Shown here in pieces: positions 12,341 through 24,900 of a stretch of DNA of 64,000 bases. This DNA is from Ampullaceana balthica. Its lineage: Eukaryota; Mollusca; Gastropoda; Lymnaeidae. Below the pieces are notes generated by a model. That model did no database searches, was not told the DNA's origin, and worked only from the letters and a program-made list of their open reading frames with translations. Both the position numbers and the translations under genes were made by a program. The stretch is taken from the NCBI GenBank assembly GCA_944989445.1, contig CALYLW010000315.1, forward strand, positions 823,213 through 887,212. Reading direction: 5' to 3'. Position 1 is the stretch's first letter. Every line of letters starts with the position of its first letter.

Positions 12341-13130
12341 AAGAGATCAGATACGTGAAAATCCACAACAGAAAATTTAAGTAAGAAAATTGCCCTGTGT
12401 GTTATTTTACTTCTTTGCTGCACCCATTGAATGCACACTCTGGCGTGTTGGGGAGAAACGAATGCAATCGAACCGTTGGAGTTCTGATCATGCTGCTGTT
12501 AAAACGGTGAAAGATGAGTTTGTTGTACACATGAATGGTGGAGATTAATTTCTTTGTGATCATCTTGAAAATTCGAATGAAGGTGGTACAGCACGAGGTC
12601 TTTATGATGTCTGCGATTTCACGTCTATTTGCTAACTTTACCTTTTATCTAAATAACTTGAGGAAGTTAACTTAAAAAGTAATGTAATCAGGCAAAAGAT
12701 AACATTAGGTCTTAAGGTTGTTTCTGCACGAAAAGTTATATCACTCGATGGAACATTCTATTGAAAAGACATTTTTAAAATCGATAAATATTAAATTTTG
12801 ATAGAGAATATAATTACGATTTTAGAAGATAATGATAGGAGAACAAATAAGAGCTGCTGGACTATGTGTGAGAAGAAAAACATAAGATAAAATAAACATT
12901 CTACAGGCGTTCGGACTTGGATTAAAATTTATTTTCAATAGAAATTAGTGTATCTATCTATTACAGACGCTCATTCTATACAGAAGATTATTGCGTCCTA
13001 CGGTTGTCCATGGTTTGTGTCTATAGTCTTTCATTTTTATTAGAGTCTTAAAAGTTGATAGAGTGTTGGATTTCCTGGTTGATCAGGCAACCCAATCCAC
13101 GTCCAAATTCCAGACAGGAAGCACGAGAGT

Positions 13131-13640
13131 TTGTTTCTGGGTGTTCTTGTATACGGAATAAGCAAAACAAATTCTTACTATTTTCCTGATCTACAACAAT
13201 TTGACAAACACCATCGTTTTGTCACTTACCCATTTGAACTTTCCATTAGTGTTCTGCCTGCGGAGGACAAGTTAATTCAGGTACAGTTTATTGATTTGTT
13301 ATATGATGTGGATGCAACAAATGCTTTCCGCGAAACTTGTTGCAGTGATTTTGGATTGAAATGGCACAGTACAATCCTGATGTTGCAAAGATGGCTTTAA
13401 GAATCCTGATTCCATCCGCAACCACCTATGAGTGTGAGTCAGTTTTTTTCTACACTACTTACAATCTGACAATCAGGACAAAAAATCAAATAGATTTAAT
13501 TATAATACGCGACAATAACATCAACGAATACCGGCTGTTTCATCCCCTCAATGATATCGCCATCGACTTCAAGCTCATTTTTAATCAATATATGTGTTTA
13601 GCTGTTAAAATGGGACAAAATTCTTATTCTCTAACTTAAC
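13131..13640 (+). pseudogene. hAT-family transposase C-terminus (ZBED/SCAND3-like), frameshifted
   Basis: The frame from about 13131 reads YYFPDLQQFDKHHRFVTYPF and ends after FRETCCSDFG. About 13361 the similarity passes to another frame with NPDVAKMALRILIPSATTYECES. In domesticated and transposon hAT proteins of the ZBED5/SCAND3/FAM200 group, these are consecutive parts of the C-terminal domain (FPxxxxxxxxxxNPF... then YPxLxxxALxxLxPFxTTYLCE). The frameshift marks a pseudogene. N-terminal parts are absent. Confidence 0.65.
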
Positions 13641-14014
13641 AATCCATAGATTGAACTTCATTTTGAGAATTTGGCGTGCATGTCTCAATGTCTGGTTTTG
13701 TATATTTATTTTTAACAGTGCAGAGTTAGTGTAAGGGGGGTAACAACGAAGTTTTAATCAGTATTTTTAAAAATTAATACCCAATAACAATTTGAATTCT
13801 GTTTTAAGTTGTTTTATATGTAAATATAAATAAATAATAATTTTTTTAATAGATTAAATTATTTAATTCTTTACTTTAAATTCCCCGATTCTTCAGTCGT
13901 TTATCGCGGTCCTGTTGAGCTAAAGGATTTTAAACAATAATATTTATTTTTAAAAAAATAAAAATAAATGAAACAAAAAGTGACGATATTGCATACATTA
14001 ACACTTGCCATGGC

Positions 14015-14285
14015 AGAGGATACTTACGTCCTACGTTCTGATAAGATTGAAACTGGTCTGTTGGAAAGTGACACAGCTTTCACAGGCCACGGCTATGAGG
14101 AAATTTATGACAAATGCCCACCCGCCTTTGTTTCCCTACCCTAACTAGCGTCAGGTACCATTCGGAGCTGGGTGGACTCAGGGACACCTTTAGCCCACGA
14201 AATAAATCCCTGCCTTCACAGAGATTCGAACCCTTGACTCTCGGTACGCCAGCCGAGCGCGCATGCCATCTGACAGTACTCAGTT
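14015..14285 (-). mobile_element. tRNA-derived SINE
   Basis: On the minus strand a tRNA-like head is visible: GGGTTCGAATCTC (B box, plus positions 14221-14233) preceded by a degenerate A box near 14255-14275. The body follows with CCTGAGTCCACCCAGCTC, a segment shared with 6631-6835. It lies between AT-rich flanks. Confidence 0.65.
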
Positions 14286-14509
14286 TGAAAATAGCATATA
14301 GACTAGTTGAGGAGAAAGAAAAATCATATCATCATCATATATATATTTACGCTCAATTATCGCTGACTGCCTCACGACTAACGCTAATTGAAAATATAGA
14401 CTAGAAGATCATAATCCCTTTGGTTTCCAGATTAACATTAACCAAACAACGCACGAACCTATGACGTCAGCATTTGTGTTGTAAACAATGCTGACTGACT
14501 CAAAGAGTT

Positions 14510-15285
14510 ATTTTTTTGGTGCAGTAATTTGGTGCGCTGCTTTCTAAAATTACTTTAAAAATCGTGTGGTGATTAGCACTGTAAAAAAATATTATGTACT
14601 CTAGCGTACACCCGTCAAACATGACGGAAGTTTTCAGCTGAAATCTATTTATTTTATAAAATATGCACTTTTTTTAGGGCGCCTACGGCGCCGACCTTTT
14701 TCAAAAGCCCAACTAACTTGTCCTTGCTTGATAAATACGAAATATTAAACTTTCTGAAATGTACACAAAGTATTTTATAATAGGGGTTGCAGGGCGCCTA
14801 CGGTGCCCCCTTTCTTTTTTGATTTCATAATTAAACACCATCTAATTCTCTTTTTACAATGTTCCCTTTTCCAAAATTAAAATATGAGCGAAAACGATGA
14901 CGTTATATATTTTTTTACAGCCATATTTAATATGCACACCTTTTGATGCTTTGGTGCAGTAATTTGGTTTCCCCTGCTTTCTAAAATTAGTAGCGCCAGG
15001 ACTGACTGACAGACACTACTGACTTGCGTGACAATTGCTAATTATATTGTTTATTATACTTTGTGTACATTTCAGCAATATTTCGTATTTATCATACAAG
15101 GATAAGTTACTTGGGCTTTTGACAAAAAAACAAACCCTATTATAAAATACTTTGTGTACATTTAAGAAAGTTTAATATTACGTATTTATCATACAAGGAC
15201 AAGTTAGTTGGGCTTTTGATTTTGAAAAAGGTGGGCGCCGTATAAAAAAAAAGGGGCGCCGCAGCACACACTAGTACAGTAAATA
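14510..15285. repeat. GGCGCC-bearing repeat family in inverted arrangement
   Basis: A block beginning GGGCGCCTACGGCGCC and continuing with AAAAGCCCAACTAACTTG and ACACAAAGTATTTTATAATA (14678-14789) recurs as reverse complement at 15128-15240, and partly at 15050-15125. The leading block GGTGCAGTAATTTGGT occurs at about 14520 and 14955. A related copy lies in an ANKIB1 intron at 25438-25745. This looks like a nonautonomous DNA transposon family; ends and target duplication are not resolved. Confidence 0.6.
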
Positions 15286-15289
15286 TTCT

Positions 15290-17562
15290 GCCTAATAATA
15301 TGATTATGATTGCAATGCCATGCCACAAGTTTATAATTCTACAAGTTAATAAGAAATATCAAATTTATTACATGCTAAAATTAACATTCACAACATTTTA
15401 GAAGATGTAAGCCTACATAAAAAACGTATGTACGTAATACAATCTAAACGTTTTTTCTTTTTCAGTCCATAAAAATAATGAGACGTACACATTACTAATG
15501 ACTGACATTACACAACCAGTATTTTGTTTATTTCTCTTGTCGGCAGTTACCGGACTCATTCGGCTTCATAAATCGTCAACTTCCGCTAGACCCGAGTGAA
15601 CTCGACAGGCTAAATATTTTGGATTTGTCCTACTAACTACTAGTCTTCAGAAAGGTCCACAAATTTTCTTTGTCTCTACTTAGCTATGGCTATTTTACTG
15701 TAATAAATTATTTAGAAATTGTTGACCTCATGATGTGTTCAATTTTGAGTCTAAATTAGATTGCATTATTCCATTATTTTTACAATTTGTAATCATAGCT
15801 AGACTTACGGCTTACGGCCTAGTCTAGTCTAAACTAAATAAAAACTAATAATCAATTTAAATGAAATCAGCAGCAGAACAGTGAGAGCAGTGAGTGAAAT
15901 CGAGTGTTGTTGCTTACTGTTTCACTACTAAACTAAATTAAACTTTTAGTAATAGTAATTGTTATTAATTTAATAGTATTTACATTTATATCATATGTTC
16001 ATCTTCACAGTCACAGTTACTGTCAACACCGATTTTCAAATTAAATTGAAGTATGAGATGAGTATGGGTTATGACAGTTATGAGCATGAGTATATTATGA
16101 ATTATGACTTAATTTTTAGTTAAAAAATTTTTGAGTGATATTTTAAAATGCTGAGGTTCACCCTTTTTTTGTGTCTTGTTGTCAGTGACGAAATCTGTTT
16201 CATCACAAGATAAATTTCTGACTAGGTTGACCCCATAATTTCCTCATCCTGTTAAGTATTCTTGTGTAGTCCAAACCATTTCTGAATGATCAAAAGGTCC
16301 TCAGCTTTAGCCCTTGCATAGTGCTCTGTTTTTCTTGGGACCACTGTTGGATGGAGCCTCAAGACTAGGTTGACGATCCACAAATTGCGACTAATGGATC
16401 TAATATCAAAAATGAAAAAAAAATTATTTCCACAAATCTTTAAATTTTGTTTTCATTTTAAAGCATTTCTTAATATTGTTAATTAGTTTAAAACATGAAA
16501 TTTCTTTATTTTTGGTTTTTCAGTTTTTTTTAAAGTTGGGGGCATTAAGCCCCAGGATTTTCATAAATTAAATTAAACAAGTTAATTAATAAGCAACTGG
16601 ACCAACGGTCTCTCACAAATGCTCTCCATTCAAAATAATACAGGAAAGATTTACATTTATGTTAATATTAGAGCTCTTTATAAACAATTTCAAATCCTTC
16701 ATCCAAGACCCACTTTATTTTGCAAAAACAAATGGCTTCCTCACTAACAAAACATGTCCTACAAATATCAGTTTTAACTCAAAAATGACATACACAGATT
16801 GTTAAAACTAAAAAAAGGTACTTACTTAGTAGTATAGATGTACTTGAAACTAGAGGGAAATATGAAAATCTCAGCTTAGAAATATGCTTTCATCATCAAA
16901 ACAAAGATGACCTGACTGAGCAAAAGTTTTAAGACACATTTGAATGAAACAGGAAACTGTAGAAAAAAAATCACTCATACAAAGATGAAAAATTATAACA
17001 TTGGTCACTACAGCACTGCAAATAACCAACCCTTATTTTTCTATCACTGACTTGATTCATCATCACACTTGACTTTGAATACGACAGTTATATTGTTGAG
17101 AATAAATATAATTTTTAAAATAATGTGCCGACTAATAATTTTAGTGATTAAAAATGAAGAAAACACTCAGAAAAATTTATTGCAATATCTGACAACGTTT
17201 GTGCTGAGGTGCATTTGAACTAAAACAAGTAAATAAATTGAATTAAATTTATTTTCAGTTATTGGAACTGTTTTTCGTTGTTTTGAAAGATTTTTGAATC
17301 AAAATCTGATGTAAAAGTGAAATTAGATCAAGCAACAGTTCAACAAAAAGAATCAAAACTTGGATATATGTTAAGAATGTCTTTATAATTTCCATTTCAT
17401 GATAATGTCCCCTGAACATTTTGTCTTTCTTGATTCCTTGTTTTCTGTATATCATACTGTTTTTTTATACCAAATTAAAAAAAATAACGAATAATTTCAG
17501 AGATATTCCGTGTTGGTACAGGATGGTATGCCTTAGGATAGAAATATTACTAGTGACATAGT
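15290..17562. other. Upstream region of ANKIB1, no feature recognised
   Basis: AT-rich DNA with no recognised coding exon. It presumably holds the promoter and untranslated first exon(s) of ANKIB1, but no TATA box or initiator can be assigned. Immediately before the start codon, in-frame stops TAG and TGA (17551-17556) support the chosen ATG. Confidence 0.4.
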
Positions 17563-18987
17563 ATGGGAAGCGCATCTTCTAAATTTCGTAAACACCTACA
17601 GTCAGGAGATGAAGTCCAGGCGCTTCAGCTCTACTTTAACAACAGTGAACTGCGGAAGGCCTTGGATCCTAATTGCTCCTATGGTGATTCTCATCAGCAT
17701 GAGACACCCTTACATTTAGCAGCAAAACATGGAATGCACAAATTGCTTCGGTGTGTAATCTCTGCCATTTTTATTTTCATAATACTCTAATAACATGCAA
17801 AATATGTAAAAGTTAATAATTTTTTAACCTGATAATTTCAAAAGGAGTATCTTAAATCTTTACATTTCATCTTCTCGATTTTTTAAAGGATATTTCTCAG
17901 TTCTAAAGGTGGAAATCCTAATAAGACAAATGCTAAGAAAGAAACATGCCTCCACTGTGTGTGCATGGAGGAAAATTTCCAGTCCATTCATGTCTGCAAG
18001 CGACGGGCTGAGTGCTTACATGAGCTTTTGAGATGGCGAGGTGCAACTTTGGCAGAAGGCCAGATTGAAAAAATTGATTTGGGTGCTAAAGATGAGGTGA
18101 CTCTTAAAAACTTTTGATGTGTATTTTTTAGGGCTGGTGCTGATTAAAAAAAAATAGTTTGATTAATCGTGAAAATATTTAATAGATTAATCGATTAATT
18201 TAGATTAATTATATTTTTTAAAACACATATATAGATCCCGTTAAGTTGCGGTTCATTATTTCGCGAAAACAGTTAAGTCGCTGTAATAGCCTGGCTCCGA
18301 AATTTTGTGATATAACGCGGCAAATTCGTTCTGCTATGCAAGAAATAAGGAAGAAAAACCTTTTTGTTTACGTGTGCACATCTAAATAAAAAATAATAAT
18401 ACACGGGAAAAGTATGTAAGTAACAAAAAATATAAATTATTAATAAATTGGGAAAAAATGTGAAATATTTTCTTAAATTTTAATTGATCAAATAAGTTTT
18501 TAATCGATTGATTAATCGTTAATTTCTGCAGCCCTAGTATTTTTATTGTGTTCCTGTTTAACCATTAATTAAAAATTTTAAAGTATTCTGGTATCATTAT
18601 TCTGATGTCATTTTTGACCTTCACCAGAAGTTAAACACAGCATTGCATTATGCAGCCGCTTCAGGTCTTGAACAGTGTGTTGAGGTAAGTACAAAATATT
18701 TTTTGATTAGAATAAACAGAACAAAATTACAGTCATCATTTTAACATTGTTATTTGAGGAGTTAAGTAATAATTCATTCGTGTTTTACACCCACAAAAAA
18801 TATAATGAAGAAAAATTATGTGAACATGTCATTTAAAATTTCATTGACTTTATTTATTCAGACACTAATCCAGCATGGAGCTCCCTTGTTTGTGGAAAAT
18901 GAAGAAAACTTGACACCATGTGACACTGCTGAGAGAAGTGGACACGCCAGGATAGCTCTGTTACTTGAGTCTAAAATGGTGTTTTCA
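17563..18987 (+). CDS. ANKIB1: ANKIB1 exons 1-4: N-terminus and ankyrin repeats
   Basis: Exon 1 starts [12 protein letters not shown], with Gly2 and Ser6 fitting N-myristoylation, as in known ANKIB1 N-termini. The ankyrin signature [17 protein letters not shown] spans exons 1-2 and [15 protein letters not shown] follows in exon 2. Exon 3 carries [18 protein letters not shown] and exon 4 [20 protein letters not shown]. These ankyrin repeats are expected to bind partners or recruit substrate. Intron 2 contains the hAT copy at 18129-18536. Confidence 0.92.
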
Positions 18988-21900
18988 GTGAGTGATAGTC
19001 AAGATACTAACAATGAGTATTGATTTTTTGCATACGGATTGACATATTTTATTTTAGTCATGTGCTCTATAAGGTTGTAGTATAAACCTTAATCAGAAGT
19101 CATTTAAAAATTAACTAACATATTAGTATTAGTGTTAATTTTAACTAATATTTTTTTTAGAAATTCAGGGCATAAAACAAACAATTGAAATCATGATAGA
19201 AAATCAACCATTGTAAAACTAATTGTGTGAAGCGATCTCAAACAAGTCTGACAAGTTAACCTTTTTAGATATATTTACTTCAGTCAGGTTTTGGCTATAA
19301 CCAGCCTAAATAACAACATGCCATTCTCAACATTGTCTAGTGAAATTAGTCCTATTTATCAAACAGTTGCAAAGAGTCTATTTACAAACAGGAAGTGTAA
19401 ATTTCCTATTTTGCTAGGTTTGGTGGCTCTTGATATATCAGATTAGTTGAAAGTTAAAGACCATGATTGATCAGTCTAAGCAAGTGCAATTTAAATGACT
19501 CATTTTTAATTGAAATTTAATATTTTCTCCAATTTTTATAAGTAGATGAAAGATTGTTTAAAAAAAATAAATTATTTGAAATTTAGTAACTGGTGATCAT
19601 AATGGAATTAATTCACTTTGAATGTAATTGCAGTTTTTTTAATGGTACAGTGCCCTGAGACTATGGTTCATGTCATTTTAAATATTTGTTCAGCCAGATC
19701 TTTCTCATTAAACACCTGCATCTTATAGTTTATATGGATGCATTTTGAGCAGTGTGTAATTTTTATATATTTAAACTCACAATTTTCACGTCTTTGTTTT
19801 TCCCTCTAGAATGATGAAGAAACACTTGAGGACATAGACAGCGTCTCACCTGTGGATGTGAGTTTGTAAATATGGGGGTTTTCAATCTTTGCTACTGTAC
19901 ATAATAATAAGTTAAGAAACATTGCTTGCCACAAATACTTGTGATACTGACCTGACTTTTTAAATATGCCTACTGCATTGACAAAAATTAGGGATGATGG
20001 GCTAAAGTATTTTTCCTCCATGCAGATTTTGACAGGAAGATTGAATTTTTGTTCACTGTGTGATTGACTATCTGGATGATTGCCCATGAGATCGTGTACC
20101 ACCTTTGTTTACGTTTCTTGCAGGAATATTCAGGCCTCAGACCCCAAGACCTTCAGGAAGCCAAAGACCAGCTGCTTGTTGAAACTGCAGATATGTTGAG
20201 TGTTCCATTGTTTACTGCTGAAGCCTTGCTAAGGAATCACGGTTATTGACATTATTCAACTTCACTTGATAGAAAAAGGCATACTTGAAAACTATTTATC
20301 CTTAAAACCATAGTCAACAATACAATTTGCATTAATTATATATTGATCTTTAGATCCATACAGTATTTCTTTGGTTGTTTTTCTTTTTTAGGGTTAACCT
20401 TTTAAAATTGCATGGTTCTGTTATTGGCCATAACATATGTCACCTCCACAGAGTGGTCCAGAGAAACCCTTCTGGAAGCCTGGATGACAGATGCGGTGGC
20501 CTGCTGTGAGAAGTGTGGTGTGACCCCACCAGTCTCACTCTTCAGCGAACAACCCCATGTCCAGGAGGATCTTGCCAGCCCGTTGCCTTCCCCCCTCCAC
20601 TCTGCACCTTCCCCATTAGATGCTGAGGTAAAAGATTCATAAATGTTCCCCCATATTTTAACAACAAAGGAGTGAACACTTTACAGATTTTTAGTTTAGA
20701 AATATGTTTTCAATGATGTGTACGTTCTCTGGTAAAGGAAATAGGATTAGCCAATGTTATCAATGATGTGTACGTTCCCTGGTAAAGGAGCAAAGATCAA
20801 AGTTCAGGTGTGTGTGAACACAGAGAAATGACCGATTGTCTATGTCCCCAGTGTCATATCTGTGCGAACACATTCCTTATTGCTGATGAACCTGTCCACA
20901 TGTCCTGTACACACCAGTTCTGTAAAGATTGCTGGGAGAAGTAAGTACATGTGTTTTTAAATTTTTAAAAAAAAATTCTTAATGTCGGAGGAAAGCATGT
21001 TTCAAATCCACATGTTAAGAATGAAACTTTGATTTTTAGGTACCATCCTTGCTAATGAAGAAGACACATTATTTTCTCTTACTATTGCACCTCTTCAATG
21101 AACTCTGATTAAGAGAAAAGTTAGGTACCATCCTTGCTAATGAAGAAGACACATTATTTTCTCTTACTATTGCACTTCTTCAATGAACTCTGATTAAGAG
21201 AAAAGAATTCTTTTACAAAAAAAATCATACACCCAGCAAGCTGTTCAACATTTTTATTCTTGGTACCCAACATATTTTCAACAGGGAACAAAACATAGTA
21301 ATAAGACTGACCTTCTTAGAAAGTTTTGTATGGTTTAAGATTCAACAACTCTCAGCACACTTTCGCCCCCTTTTTTTTCTGCACCCCTTAAATATCCAAA
21401 ATCTGTTGGTTCTACCACTAACTATACATATTTTGTACTGCAAAAATTGTTTTTTTTAAAGGTTTGTTTGAATTGCCATTTGATGAACCTAGATGTGGAA
21501 GAAAATCAGTAGCCCCGAGCCTAGTGCTCTTCAGGGGTCATCCCGGAAGACCCTCTCAGCTATCTGGCCCCCAAGGGGACGTAACAGCAGAGACCTCCCC
21601 CTCCCCGGAAGCGGCCGCTTCTGAAGCGGCCACCTGGGCATCCAGGACAGAAAGTCGAAAATGCATCCCACTAAATTGACCTCACAAGGAGGGGTGGAAT
21701 TCCCTACTATGACCCGCTACCACTTTGGCGCCACCCTGGCAAAGCACACGGGTCTCAATGTTTAGGACCGACGCAGAGCGGGGGATCATCAAAGACCTAC
21801 CTAGGGTGTAACCCCCACTGGAAGGTTTCCTTAGAGCTGGTGTCCGCTGTGTTCTTCACGGTACCTTTTGCTAATCCGCGCTGGCGCTCCTAGCCCACAA

Positions 21901-24900
21901 ACCGGCAACGCTCAATGTCGTTGCTAGTAAAATGAGGGGGAGGAAACGGTTGCTTCGGAGTAACCCGACCCTCAACGGGTACTTTGCCATTTGATAAAAA
22001 GTTCTCCTTCACAACACTTTTTATAGTCGGTTTTAACCCATATCTCATTAAGAGAACTGGATGGAATAAGTGATAAAAATTAGTATCTATCCTCCATGTT
22101 TTTTTTTCAATGTTGGGTTTGATTTTGCAGATATTTGAATGTCAAGATCCAGGAGGGTGACGCCCATCACATCACCTGTGCTGCCTATGATTGTACAATG
22201 TTAGTACCTGTTGACATAATCGAACGCATCGTTTCACGAGACATGGCGCTCAGATATTTACAGTTTGATATAAAGGTAAACATTTAGCCCTAGACCTACC
22301 TGGTTCGTTGTAAGTTAATGTTTTTTAAAACTATTTTTAAGGGCATCCGTCATAATGTGATGTTATAATATGGTCAGTTAATTGAGGTGTCAAGAGTTGA
22401 CAAGGTCATCGCTGATGGCTGCTTTTAGCTGAAAATGTTGCTGCTGGTTGCTTGGAGTAAAAAAGATTAATAATGATACGTAATTGTGAACATTACTTTC
22501 TCTATAATAATAAAAGATAATCTCCACTCTTTCCATGCCAATGGGTTTTAAATGTTCATGCCAGACCAGTTTGTTTAAAATAATTTTTTTAGGGTGATAT
22601 TAACTATTCCCAGATTCTGAATGTATTTTTATGCGACATACCTGTATCCTATATCAAAATATAGAAAATTGAACAGAGAACTATAAGTAGAAGAAGAAGC
22701 AGTATTGCATGATAGTTTGTAAGTTATATGGAATTTTAGGAGATCATAATTTTTTTAAAAAATTAAAAATAAAAATTTAAATTTTCTGGACTACAGTCGA
22801 AACCGGTTTAGTCGACGGCGTTGGGGTATGTAAAATGGCATCGAGATAACCGATGATCGAGTTAAAACGAAAACCAATATGGCGGCAAAATATTAACATG
22901 CACTTGAAATTTCTTTATATACGTGTTGTGCGTTAATTATTGATGGGACGATTAATCAGAATCGTACCGGAATATACGAAATATCAATATAATGTTAAAT
23001 TATGTGATATATTATATTTTGCGAAATGGAACGTCCTTGCGAGTATGATTTACGTAAATGAATTAGTGACTCGGCTCTGACTGAGGCTCTAGTTAGTTCT
23101 AGTTCATTTGCTCGTTCGTCCTTGAACTTTATTATTTCATGCTATTTACTACTAATACTAATGATGTAATTATAATTAAAGTCATAATCTTAGTGTAAGT
23201 TTATTACTAATAAATACCAAGGCATTTATTTGTATAAGGACCAAGGAAAACAATCAATATTCAAATAAATTTAAATATATTTGTTAATAATTGACTACTA
23301 TTACGCTAGGACTAGTGTTTACCGTAGTTACGACTATCGAACGACGGCTTACACTCATCTTTAAAAATGTTTAGGCTTATTTATATTTTAAGTCTTCGGA
23401 ATTTAAATAATTTATTCAGCTGCAACTTCAATAAGCCCGTAATAGCTTTTTACCCCGGAGTTCATTTTTGTTGTGTTGAGCGACGGTGACTTCAAATCGC
23501 TTTCTCCCTATTCCGGTATCTAAATAATATACACGTCATCACTATTAGTCTACTTCGCCGACGGCTAAGGAATGCTTTTTTTTTAAAAAATTTGCTTAGT
23601 TGTCGAGGCACTGTATGAGAGCTTCATGAGAACCACGGTCAAAGGTCACGGCTATTTATTACTACAGTCAGACCGCTCTAAGTGAACTCAAAGGGACGGG
23701 GGGGGGGACGACAAGTTACGGAGTTTTCTAGTTAGGGATAATGAGGGTGGTGGGGGAGGGGAAGGCTAGAAGGCTTGAAAGGTCTTTGATGTTTATATAA
23801 AAGGAAGCCTCTTGCTTTGACATACCAATACAAGACCGCGCCAAGAGACACCTTCCCTCCCCTCCCCCACTGTTATACATCTACAGTGGGTTGGGGGAAG
23901 GAACATTTTTCTTTTTAAATTGTGTCAGAGCATGCCTTGGTAAATGGCCAGTGTAGCTCAACCTCACCCTATTGGGTGTGATCGTCGTGTGCGCGGCGAA
24001 ATTCAATAATTCTGGCAAGTTGACCAGTGAAACATAATATGGTATATTTAAATAAATTCCATCTTAATATGACTGTTTACTCCGTTTTATCAGGACTTAG
24101 TCGGTATATTAGCTTATTACCCGGAGTTAAGTTTTTGTTGTGTTACGGCAGAATACCAGAGCCAACACGCGAGCGAACGTGACATCAAAATCAAAGCGTT
24201 TTTTTAATAATAATAATAATATTCTGGTCTATAAATATAAAAATACACGTCATCACTGTTTGTGGAGTTCGCTAGTGACCAATTTTATAAAAAAAAATGT
24301 ATTCGCTTAGTTACCGAAGCATAGTACCAGAAGTAACAGCGCAGAGCAAGCGGGCTGTGACGTCACCAGCAGACCCCGTTGAGGCAGAAAATTGGTCCCT
24401 TCCCTTGGTTATAAAAAAATCATAGCTAACATTTTCAAAAGCTGGCGATTGGTCATGGGGATCGAGATAACCAACGTTAAGTGACAAATTTGACTCTTTT
24501 TTGTGCTCGTGTTATGAGGTTTCGGCGACTTAAAAAAATCGAATTAAACGACGAGAAAATGCTAAGACAAAGAGAGAATTTGGCGGTTCCAATAAAAACG
24601 TCGACATAATGGGGTGGGCGAGTTAACCGAGCTCGAGTTAAGTGGGTTCGACTGTATAATATTATCTTCCTGGAATCCTGTTCTGCTTTAATTGACACAA
24701 AGTGCATTTAATTGTGAAAAGAATTCATTTTAAAATTTGAAAATATTCCATTTAATTTAAATTTGTTATGCTGATTTTCTTATTGTTAATATCAATCTTA
24801 GTCACGGCTATTACAAAACTCCTCTCTAATGACCTATGGGAAGGATGAAAATCTTTACTTAAACCGTGATGTAATTCTTTATTATTGTTTTCTGATGATT

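Noticed and set aside
16380..17560. Promoter elements of ANKIB1
   Set aside because: Only generic AT-rich motifs are present; no core promoter element stands out enough to report.
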